Shown here: positions 46,862 to 54,571 of the stretch, piece by piece
Position numbering within the stretch: position 1 is the stretch's first letter
How the letters are laid out: the number at the start of each line of letters is the position of its first letter
From: Flavobacterium psychraerolatum
GTDB lineage: Bacteria; Bacteroidota; Bacteroidia; Flavobacteriales; Flavobacteriaceae
Length of the DNA: 64,000 bases
NCBI RefSeq assembly: GCF_025960985.1
Contig: NZ_JAOQMX010000001.1
Coordinates: 151,791-215,790 of the forward strand
Direction: 5' to 3'
Notes under the pieces: model-generated
What the model was told of the DNA's origin: nothing
The model's input: only the letters and a program-made list of their open reading frames with translations
The model's database searches: none
Made by a program: the position numbers and the translations under genes

Positions 46862-49800
46862 ATGAATAAGGCAGCATTCAATTTCAACAAATGGAATACT
46901 ATTATAGGCTGGGTCACTTTTGCAATCGCATTAATTACCTACAGTTTAACGGTTGAACCTACAATGAGTTTTTGGGATTGTGGTGAATATATCGCTACAT
47001 CTGCAAAGTTAGAAGTAGGTCACCCTCCTGGAGCACCCTTATTTCAAATGATTGGTGCTTTCTTTGCCATGTTTGCAACAGATATCCAACATATAGCATT
47101 AATGGTCAATATGACCTCTGTATTTTCTAGTGCTTTCACCATCCTATTTATGTACTGGTCTTCGACTATGATCTTAAAAAAGATGATTGCAAGCGATTCT
47201 GAAAAAGAAATTTCAAAAGAAAATTATATTGCAATTCTAGGTAGCTCCTTTGTTGGGGCATTAGCCTATACGTTCTCTGATAGTTTTTGGTTTAATGCTG
47301 TTGAAGCCGAAGTATATGCTATGGCCTCGTTATTTATAGCACTGCTTTTCTGGCTAGGCTTGCGCTGGGAACAAGAAATGAATACGCCACGAGGAAACAG
47401 ATGGTTACTTGTAATTTCATTAGTCATCGGACTTTCATTTGGTGTACACTTCATGGCTTTGTTGACCATACCTTCTATTGGTTTGCTGTATTACTTTAAA
47501 AACTACAAAACAGTAATGATCAAAAATTTCCTTATTGCCAATGTAGTCGTGATTTCTGTATTATTATTTATCTTTAAATTATTATTACCGCTTACTATGG
47601 CTTTCTTCGGAAAAAGCGAAATTTTCATGGTCAACAGTTTAGGAATGCCGTTTGACTCTGGTACCATTCTGGTTGGTCTTATACTAATAGCCTTCTTTTA
47701 TTTTGGCTTAAGCTACACTCAAAAAAATGGACTAGTTCATTACAATACTTTACTTTTATGCATATTATTTATCCTAATTGGATTTTCTACTTGGATGATG
47801 CTCCCTATAAGAGCGAATGCAAACACAGTTATAAACGAAAATAAACCATCTGATGCTGCAGAGGTTTTAGCATACTACAACAGAGAACAATATGGTGTAA
47901 ACCCATTATTTTACGGTCCTCAATACACAGAAACATTCGCAGGATTGGATCCTGACAAACCTTACCTGGACAAAGCTCCCAACTATGAGAGAGATTATAA
48001 AACAGGAAAATACGTTATTGTAAACAACTACAAAAATGCCGTTCAAAATAGCGATGATTACCACAAAACTTTTCTACCAAGAATGTGGAGTTCAGAACAT
48101 ATTGAGAACTACATTAACTTCACTCATGCGCCTGAATTTAAAATCAACCCTAATTATCCGTACGAACAAGATCTAGCGAAATATGGGATAGATGCTAATA
48201 AAATTTCTGAGGAAGATTACAACAAAGCCATAGCACAGCTAAAAAATGAAGTTGAAAAAACAGTTTCTGAATTCAGATTGGCCTATGCTCAAAAACAAAT
48301 TGACAACGAAGGCTATGTAAAGTTCTTAAAAAGTTATGGTGAATATTTAATTATCGAGAAACCTACAACAGTTGATAATCTTAGTTTTATGGTTGAATAC
48401 CAATTTGGTTATATGTACTGGAGGTATTTGATGTGGAATTTCGTAGGAAGACAAAGCGACAATCAAGGACGCTATGACTCTATGGATGGAAACTGGTTAA
48501 GTGGAATTAATTTCATTGATGAAATTCACTTAGGCTCACAAGCTAGCCTACCTTCTGATGTTTTAAACAATAAAGGTAGAAATACGTATTTCTTTATTCC
48601 GTTTATCTTAGGCTTGATTGGTATCATGTATCACGCCAGTAAAGAAAGAAAAAGCTTTTATGTATTACTAATGCTTTTCTTATTTATGGGAATTGCTTTA
48701 AAAATTTACCTTAACGAAAGACCTTTCGAACCAAGAGAAAGAGATTATGCACTTGTAGGCTCCTTTTATGTTTTTGCAATTTGGATTGGTCTAGGTGTGT
48801 ATTCCTTGTACGAAAGTTTACAAACCTATCTATCACCAAAAATTGCTGGCCCGATTATTATATCAATTAGCTTACTTGCAGCACCGGTTATCATGGCTGC
48901 TCAAAACTGGGACGATCACGACCGTTCTGATAAATACACAGCCCTTTCAATGGCTAAAGCCTACTTGAATTCGTGTGATCCCAATGCAGTATTATTCACC
49001 ATTGGTGATAACGATACGTTCCCGCTTTGGTACGCACAAGAAATCGAGAAGATAAGGACCGACATTAAAATTGTCAATACAAGCCTTTTCATGACCGATT
49101 GGTACATTGATCAAATGAAAATGAAAACCTATGAATCTGATGGATTACCAATCTCATTCACCCACGATCAATATGTAGGTGACAAGTTGGACTACGTTGC
49201 CTACATACCAAAAACAGAAAGCAGATGGGATTTGAAGGCTATATTGGATTTTATTAAAAATCCAAAATCAACAGTTGGATTACAAAACGGACAAACAATC
49301 CATTTTTTCCCAACGAATAAAATTAGAATCCCTATTGATAAAAACACAATAATCAAAAATAAAGTTGTGGCTCCGAGCCAATACGACTCTATCGTTCCAT
49401 ACATTGACATCGATATTAAAGGAAGTGCTTTATACAAAAACCGTTTGATGATGTTGGATTTTATATCTAACAATAATTGGAAACGCCCTGTCTACTTTAG
49501 TGGTGGTGCATACGATGCTGAAGATTATTTATGGATGAAAGAATACCTGCAACTTGATGGTATGGTTTATAAATTGATCCCCATAAGAACTCCATTTTCA
49601 AAAGAAGGCAGTCCACTAGACATGGGACAAATTGATTCTGAGAAAATGTACAAGAATGTAATGGCATGGGATTGGGGCAATAGTGATAGTGATAAAATCT
49701 ATCATGATCCTGAAACTAGAAGAGAAAGTATCACATATAGAACTAACCTTGCCCGTTTAATGGACAAATTGATTGCTGAAGGCAAAATGCAAAAAGCAAA

Positions 49801-50152
49801 AAATATCATTGAACTAGCAATGACTAAAATGCCATTGGATAAATTTGGTTATTATTCTCTTGTAGAGCCTTTTGCAAAAGGTTATTACCAAACCAACAAT
49901 ATAACCAAAGCACACGATTTATTAAACAAATTGATAAACAAATACCAGGAGAACTTTAATTATTACAGCAAATTAACACCTTCTGAACAATCTGAAATCG
50001 CGATGGATATCGTTACTGACATTGAACGCTACAGAAGTTTAATTGAAGTTATGAAAGCAAATGGTGATTTGGTCTTCTTCGAGAAAAATAAAAAAACATT
50101 CAACACTTATATCGAAATGTTTACTCGTTTTGGAAGAGACAAAATAAAATAG
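46862..50152 (+). CDS. DUF2723 membrane protein, TMEM260-like, possible O-mannosyltransferase
   Basis: This 1096-residue protein starts with a membrane domain of about ten helices (residues about 15-330, then more at 575-690). The N-terminal family motif is MSFWDCGEYIATSAKLEVGHPPGAPLF in pieces (FWDCGEYI, GHPPGAPLF). The charged Asp and Glu of the first loop resemble the active-site acid of GT-C glycosyltransferases. The remainder is a large extracytoplasmic region with PALS-like ENERPFEPRERDYA and helical C-terminal repeats. DUF2723 (PF11028) includes human TMEM260, an O-mannosyltransferase. Transfer of sugar to exported proteins is inference. Monocistronic, ending in a strong terminator. 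Confidence 0.85.
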   Translation: MNKAAFNFNKWNTIIGWVTFAIALITYSLTVEPTMSFWDCGEYIATSAKLEVGHPPGAPLFQMIGAFFAMFATDIQHIALMVNMTSVFSSAFTILFMYWSSTMILKKMIASDSEKEISKENYIAILGSSFVGALAYTFSDSFWFNAVEAEVYAMASLFIALLFWLGLRWEQEMNTPRGNRWLLVISLVIGLSFGVHFMALLTIPSIGLLYYFKNYKTVMIKNFLIANVVVISVLLFIFKLLLPLTMAFFGKSEIFMVNSLGMPFDSGTILVGLILIAFFYFGLSYTQKNGLVHYNTLLLCILFILIGFSTWMMLPIRANANTVINENKPSDAAEVLAYYNREQYGVNPLFYGPQYTETFAGLDPDKPYLDKAPNYERDYKTGKYVIVNNYKNAVQNSDDYHKTFLPRMWSSEHIENYINFTHAPEFKINPNYPYEQDLAKYGIDANKISEEDYNKAIAQLKNEVEKTVSEFRLAYAQKQIDNEGYVKFLKSYGEYLIIEKPTTVDNLSFMVEYQFGYMYWRYLMWNFVGRQSDNQGRYDSMDGNWLSGINFIDEIHLGSQASLPSDVLNNKGRNTYFFIPFILGLIGIMYHASKERKSFYVLLMLFLFMGIALKIYLNERPFEPRERDYALVGSFYVFAIWIGLGVYSLYESLQTYLSPKIAGPIIISISLLAAPVIMAAQNWDDHDRSDKYTALSMAKAYLNSCDPNAVLFTIGDNDTFPLWYAQEIEKIRTDIKIVNTSLFMTDWYIDQMKMKTYESDGLPISFTHDQYVGDKLDYVAYIPKTESRWDLKAILDFIKNPKSTVGLQNGQTIHFFPTNKIRIPIDKNTIIKNKVVAPSQYDSIVPYIDIDIKGSALYKNRLMMLDFISNNNWKRPVYFSGGAYDAEDYLWMKEYLQLDGMVYKLIPIRTPFSKEGSPLDMGQIDSEKMYKNVMAWDWGNSDSDKIYHDPETRRESITYRTNLARLMDKLIAEGKMQKAKNIIELAMTKMPLDKFGYYSLVEPFAKGYYQTNNITKAHDLLNKLINKYQENFNYYSKLTPSEQSEIAMDIVTDIERYRSLIEVMKANGDLVFFEKNKKTFNTYIEMFTRFGRDKIK

Positions 50153-50174
50153 ATTGACGTTACATTAATATTAA

Positions 50175-50213
50175 AAAAAATGCAGCAATTCTTTTAAGAA
50201 TGCTGCATTTTTT
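50175..50213 (+). terminator. Terminator after the DUF2723 gene
   Basis: AAAAAATGCAGCA pairs with TGCTGCATTTTTT, and TTCTT with AAGAA inside, with one bulged base. It starts 23 nt after the stop codon. Confidence 0.85.
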
Positions 50214-50248
50214 ATACCTTAATAATTCCTAAAAATAAACAAATCAAC

Positions 50249-50899
50249 ATGAGCTTTTACTGGGTAAAAACACATTCGATCCTGAAAAAAATATTCTCAA
50301 AATACGTTTGGGATCTACCTAATGAGCAGAATAAAGTTTACCTCACCTTTGATGATGGCCCCACACCAGAAATCACTAGCTGGGTGCTTGATCTACTAAA
50401 GAAACACAACGCTAAAGCAACTTTTTTTTGTATTGGTAAGAATATAGAACAACAACCCGAATTGTTTCAGAGAATCATTCAGGAGCAACACGCTATCGGT
50501 AACCACACCAATGACCACGCCAATGGATGGGCAACTACCAAAGATCTTTATATAAAAAGTGTTGTTGCTTGTGCTAATAGTATTTCAAAACACATTATAA
50601 GCAACACCAACTTACCTACAAGTCTATTTCGACCACCGTATGGAAAAATAAAGACAGCACAAATTAATGCCTTAAAAAAACAGGGATATAAAATAATTAT
50701 GTGGGATGTACTGAGCGCCGATTTTGACCTCTCTATTACAAAAGAAAAATGTCTTGAAAATGTGATTTCAAACATTCAATCTGGAAGTATTATTATATTT
50801 CATGATAGCGTGAAAGCATTTCCAAATTTGAAATACACCCTACCTAAAGTTTTGAATTTTATTGACAAAAATAATTTACAATGTGCAACAGTCTCGTAA
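50249..50899 (+). CDS. Polysaccharide deacetylase family protein
   Basis: This 216-residue carbohydrate esterase 4 (NodB) domain protein deacetylates N-acetylated glycans such as peptidoglycan or chitin. The five motifs are visible: TFDDGP (residues about 33-38, catalytic Asp and metal Asp), HTNDH near 83 (metal His pair), RPPYG near 129 (catalytic Arg), MWDVLSADFD near 150, and IIFHDS near 177. No signal peptide is seen; the N-terminus MSFYWVKTHSILKKIFSKYV is basic and amphipathic. Substrate is unknown. It is convergent with the thioredoxin-like gene. Confidence 0.9.
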   Translation: MSFYWVKTHSILKKIFSKYVWDLPNEQNKVYLTFDDGPTPEITSWVLDLLKKHNAKATFFCIGKNIEQQPELFQRIIQEQHAIGNHTNDHANGWATTKDLYIKSVVACANSISKHIISNTNLPTSLFRPPYGKIKTAQINALKKQGYKIIMWDVLSADFDLSITKEKCLENVISNIQSGSIIIFHDSVKAFPNLKYTLPKVLNFIDKNNLQCATVS

Positions 50900-50905
50900 A
50901 ATGAA

Positions 50906-51202
50906 TTACAGTTGTCCTTGAACGATAGCAATAATACTATTAGCATCCAGTTCACCAGATTGTCTCCAAATCATATGTCCACCTTTGTAGATCATCAGAG
51001 TTGGCAAACCTTTAATTCGTAGTGCATCGGCCAATTCTTGATTTTTATCTACATCAATTTTAATCACCTTTGCCTTGTCACCCAAAGCTGCCGCAACATC
51101 CTTGATTACAGGATGCATCGACAAAGAAGATTCATTCCACTCCGTATAAAAATCGATTAACACAGGTACTTGTGCGCTTATAAGTTCTCCAAATTTTGAC
51201 AT
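50906..51202 (-). CDS. Thioredoxin-fold protein lacking active-site cysteines
   Basis: This 98-residue protein has the whole thioredoxin fold (VPVLIDFYTEW then VIKIDVDKNQELADALRI and cis-Pro in GLPTLMIYKGG). The CGPC active site is replaced by N23-E24-S25-S26 and no Cys occurs anywhere. It therefore cannot act as a thiol-disulfide reductase. A chaperone, scaffolding or substrate-binding role is possible. A TACATTTG promoter and a 22-bp perfect palindrome precede it. Confidence 0.9.
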   Translation of the reverse strand: MSKFGELISAQVPVLIDFYTEWNESSLSMHPVIKDVAAALGDKAKVIKIDVDKNQELADALRIKGLPTLMIYKGGHMIWRQSGELDANSIIAIVQGQL

Positions 51203-51231
51203 AAAAACAACGTTTTAATATATAAATTTAC

Positions 51232-51253
51232 TAAAATAATAGCTATTATTTTA
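51232..51253. promoter_or_regulatory. Perfect 22-bp palindrome at the transcription start of the thioredoxin-like gene
   Basis: Each arm is TAAAATAATAG and its complement, with no loop. It abuts the -7 element (51254-51261), so it covers the likely +1 position. This is a plausible operator; it may also be an RNA hairpin in the leader. Confidence 0.5.
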
Positions 51254-51261
51254 CAAATGTA
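51254..51261 (-). promoter_or_regulatory. Promoter -7 element of the thioredoxin-like gene
   Basis: The minus strand reads TACATTTG, matching TAnnTTTG, 51 nt upstream of the ATG, inside the 73-bp spacer after the metallophosphoesterase gene. Confidence 0.55.
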
Positions 51262-51275
51262 ACATTTTTAACGAA

Positions 51276-52508
51276 TTAAGACACTTTCTCCCCTTTTTTT
51301 AGTTCAATCACGGTTATTTCAGGCATAATTCCTACTCTTCCTGGATAAGCATGAAAACCAAAACCACGGTTCACATATACATAACGACCTAGAGTCTCGT
51401 ACAAACCGGCCCACTGCGGATAAATATATTGAGCCAAACTCCACTTAAAGAAACCCGGAATTTCGATTCCAAACTGCATTCCGTGTGTATGACCTGACAG
51501 TGTCAAATGGTAATTTTTTGGATCTTGTTTCAATTCATAATCCCAATGAGAAGGATCATGACTCATTACGACCTTGAAATCTTCCTGAGCTACTCCTTGA
51601 GCCGCTTTTTTAATATCACCGACTTTTTTGAAATTATGTCCCCAATTCTCCACCCCTATCAAGGCTATTCTTTGACCATTTTTCTCAATAAAGCGATGTT
51701 CATTTAGTAACAATTCAAATCCAATATCACCATACAATTTTTTTATTGCTTCAAAATTGTCATCTTTTTCCTTTTGCGTTTTCCAGTCAATGTACTCTCC
51801 ATAATCATGATTTCCCAAAACAGAATATTTACCGTACTTGGGATTATGAATCCGTTTGAAGGTATCAATCCAAGGATCCATTTCTACGGCATGCGTATTC
51901 ACGATATCCCCCGTAAACAAGACCATATCTGAATTTTGTTGGTTTACTAAATCAATGGCATAACTTATTTTTTCGGGATCATCAAAACTACCCGAATGAA
52001 CATCTGAGATTTGTGTGATTGTAAAACCATCAAACTCGATTGGTAAATCGGGAAAATGAATGGTTTGCTTGATTACCTTAAAGTTATATTTCCCAATAGT
52101 CATACCATAAATTAACGAAAAGAATGGAATTGCAGCCAACCCCAGTCCAATCTGACTCACAAAAGTACGTCGTGCTTCCAAGAAACCTTCAGATGAATCT
52201 CCTACTGCTGCACGAAACATCCCCGAAATTAATCGGTACAAATCTTCGCCTAAAAGAACCAAAGCTAAAATGATTTTTGGAACAAAAACCAATAACATCA
52301 GTCCCATTGTAAACATTGTATGCTGAGTTTGCCCCACAGAACGATCAAAACTCAAAAATGAATAAAGAATATAAATAAATAATACAATACTTATCACCAA
52401 ATATCCAATCAACATCCATTTTCCCCTAAGGACTGTTTTGAAAGCTTGAAAGGCATAAACCTCCACAATCAATAGTAAAACGAAGAAAAACAATAACTTA
52501 AGACCCAT
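51276..52508 (-). CDS. Membrane-anchored metallophosphoesterase
   Basis: This 410-residue protein has four N-terminal hydrophobic segments (about 3-22, 33-52, 66-85 and 118-140). A calcineurin-like domain follows at 160-405. Metal-binding motifs are all present: ISDVHSGSFDD, GDIVNTH, GNHDYGEY, MSHDPSHWD and SGHTHGMQFG. Such YkuE/YaeI-type enzymes hydrolyse phosphomonoesters or diesters, sometimes of UDP-sugars or nucleotides. Substrate is unknown. Confidence 0.92.
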   Translation of the reverse strand: MGLKLLFFFVLLLIVEVYAFQAFKTVLRGKWMLIGYLVISIVLFIYILYSFLSFDRSVGQTQHTMFTMGLMLLVFVPKIILALVLLGEDLYRLISGMFRAAVGDSSEGFLEARRTFVSQIGLGLAAIPFFSLIYGMTIGKYNFKVIKQTIHFPDLPIEFDGFTITQISDVHSGSFDDPEKISYAIDLVNQQNSDMVLFTGDIVNTHAVEMDPWIDTFKRIHNPKYGKYSVLGNHDYGEYIDWKTQKEKDDNFEAIKKLYGDIGFELLLNEHRFIEKNGQRIALIGVENWGHNFKKVGDIKKAAQGVAQEDFKVVMSHDPSHWDYELKQDPKNYHLTLSGHTHGMQFGIEIPGFFKWSLAQYIYPQWAGLYETLGRYVYVNRGFGFHAYPGRVGIMPEITVIELKKGEKVS

Positions 52509-52720
52509 TACAACAATTTTTACACAAAATAACGATTTATATCAACGAAACCCTTTGCTATTAAATAAAATTTAACGCTAGAAGCCTTGATTTCATTGCT
52601 TATTTTAGGAACTAGTGCTTTAGTGCTTTTTTTTAAGAATTTACCTTCCTATTCTTCGGTATATCTCATAAAAATTTACCGATATAAAAGAGAGTCCAAC
52701 TACGCCCAAGATAAGAAACA

Positions 52721-52951
52721 ATGATTTTAAGTAGAAGTATCAATTTACAAGCCATAAATGACATAATTTACAATTTCCCACAACAATTATATTTAGGAGT
52801 AGGCAGCAAAAACTTCATCTCAAAATTAAAATACAACTGCTTACAGCTGTCGTTATTAAAACTACAGAAGTTAACCATAATTACTTATCAAAGCAACAGT
52901 TATAAAATTGAGAGGTTTTTAAACGACATACTATTACGGTTTAAAATATAA
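52721..52951 (+). CDS. Doubtful small ORF, hypothetical
   Basis: This 76-codon frame begins MILSRSINLQAINDIIYNF. It is Leu/Lys/Asn-rich without a signal peptide or recognised motif. No promoter of the local type is seen. It could be a chance frame in AT-rich DNA. Confidence 0.3.
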   Translation: MILSRSINLQAINDIIYNFPQQLYLGVGSKNFISKLKYNCLQLSLLKLQKLTIITYQSNSYKIERFLNDILLRFKI

Positions 52952-53274
52952 ATAGTTATTACATGTAGCTTGTTTAATTTTGAAAATAAAGAAACTAATG
53001 GAAATGATTCCTATTAGTTGTTTAAAATCATTCCTTTCATTTAAAAACATAGACTACATCAATGCGGAAGGATTTCATAAGATAATTCAATAGTTTCTAA
53101 ACAAACATGATCAAGATAAAATAATCAATTTCACAAATGTTTTGATTAGAAATATATTTTAGCAATTTCAATTTATACAAAACAGTGTTTTAGTTATAAA
53201 CTTATTTTAATCATTTCCTGTTTTTTTTCTAATGGCGACTATGTTTGGGCTTTTTTAATACCTTTACCGCTTCT

Positions 53275-53282
53275 TATCTTTG
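53275..53282 (+). promoter_or_regulatory. Promoter -7 element of marC
   Basis: TATCTTTG matches TAnnTTTG. An in-frame TTG at 53280 overlaps it, so marC should start at ATG 53352. Confidence 0.5.
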
Positions 53283-53351
53283 AGGCTTACACTACTCACG
53301 TATACCAAAAGGAGAACCTTAATACTACTGCAAAATAAACCATATACAAAC

Positions 53352-53963
53352 ATGAATAATCTAGGAGGTTCTATACTATCAGCGGCTGTCTTACTATTTT
53401 TCTTAATGGACCCGATTGGAAATATTCCTGTATTACTATCTGTCCTGAAGGGTATAGCACCCAAAAGACAACGTTTTATCATCATTCGAGAACTTTTGAT
53501 AGCTTTGTTTATTCTTATTATTTTCCTTTTCGGAGGACAAAATCTTTTGACTTTTCTACATCTTCAGCAAGAATCGGTTACAATTTCAGGTGGAATAGTG
53601 TTGTTAATTATTGGACTACGATTGATATTTCCTCGTGAAGAAGGTATTATGGGTATACAAGCTGATGGTGAACCATTTATCGTTCCTATTGCGATACCTA
53701 TGATTGCAGGTCCATCGGTATTAGCTATGTTAATTTTAATGACCAAAAATGAGCCAGAACATATGGTGAACTGGCTGTACGCCCTTTTACTAGCTTGGTC
53801 TTCGAGTGCTTTAATTTTACTTTGTGCTCCCTTCTTCTTCAAAATATTAAAGGAACGTGGTTTGAAAGCTATTGAGCGTTTGATGGGAATGATTTTGGTG
53901 ATGATGGCTGTACAAATGCTAATAAACGGAATCAAAATTTTGTTTTTAACTAAAGGACAATAA
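53352..53963 (+). CDS. MarC-family integral membrane protein
   Basis: This is a 203-residue protein from ATG 53352 (MNNLGGSILSAAVLLFFLM), with about six transmembrane helices. The MarC pattern LFFLMDPIGNIPVLLSVLKG is at residues 15-34, with GLRLIFPREEG near 95 and PIAIPMIAGPSVLAMLILM near 118. MarC (formerly UPF0056) was once linked to multiple antibiotic resistance but its transport function is unproven. A TTG start at 53280 would overlap the promoter. DUF3781 follows 7 nt downstream. Confidence 0.92.
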   Translation: MNNLGGSILSAAVLLFFLMDPIGNIPVLLSVLKGIAPKRQRFIIIRELLIALFILIIFLFGGQNLLTFLHLQQESVTISGGIVLLIIGLRLIFPREEGIMGIQADGEPFIVPIAIPMIAGPSVLAMLILMTKNEPEHMVNWLYALLLAWSSSALILLCAPFFFKILKERGLKAIERLMGMILVMMAVQMLINGIKILFLTKGQ

Positions 53964-53970
53964 GTATCAA

Positions 53971-54228
53971 ATGGGAAGTTGTAAACATGAAATTATTGCA
54001 AATATTTGCTATACTGACCTTGTTTATGGCAGAATAAACAAAAAACTGAAAAGTAATTTATCTAATACTGAGATAGAATATCATTTACTGAAAATTCTAA
54101 CAATAACTCCAACACTAGATTACGTCAAAATAGGAAAAAATTTTTATGTTTCTAATATTGAGCATAATATCAAAATTACTGTGAACTCATACACTTTTAG
54201 AGTTATTACAGTGGATCGAATTGTTTAA
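53971..54228 (+). CDS. DUF3781-domain protein
   Basis: This 85-residue protein begins MGSCKHEIIANICYTDLVYG. The patterns DLVYGRINKKLKSNLSNTE and KIGKNFYVSNIEHNIKITVN and final TFRVITVDRI fit DUF3781, a small family without known function. It follows marC with an 8-nt spacer and is probably cotranscribed. No membrane segment or signal peptide is present. Confidence 0.65.
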   Translation: MGSCKHEIIANICYTDLVYGRINKKLKSNLSNTEIEYHLLKILTITPTLDYVKIGKNFYVSNIEHNIKITVNSYTFRVITVDRIV

Positions 54229-54571
54229 AATCAATTTCACATAAATTTGATTACGCTTTGAATGTCTAGCCTATTCTGATGAAATTTTTAAAATAACATT
54301 ACAAAAAAATTACTTTATTTTTAACAATCTTGCGTGAATGAGTATTTCACTTAATTACAATTAAAATTCGATAAAATTAGTTGGAGCAATCTGCGGCAAC
54401 GAGGAAGATATCATTACAACAACAGAGATAAGGGATTTCTACTTGTAAATACAACAAAACCCTTTTTTCTTTTCTGGTGTACCTAAATGATTTTGCAATT
54501 TTAATAATGGATTGATAAAATGACTGTTTTTAAAAACCTTTGTTTATTTTTACGGTCAAATTATTTTTATT
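54229..54571. other. Intergenic region before polA
   Basis: 343 bp without a gene. AAGGG (54431-54435) and CCCTT further on, followed by T's, may form a weak terminator for the DUF3781 gene. An open stretch ends GNEEDIITTTEIRDFYL (stop near 54448), which might be a gene remnant. Confidence 0.4.

Larger units (their letters stand above)
52509..53351. other. Gene-poor region between metallophosphoesterase and marC
   Basis: This 843-bp AT-rich stretch contains only a 76-codon doubtful ORF at 52721-52951 and the marC promoter at 53275-53282. No repeat, RNA gene or mobile element was recognised. Confidence 0.55.
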
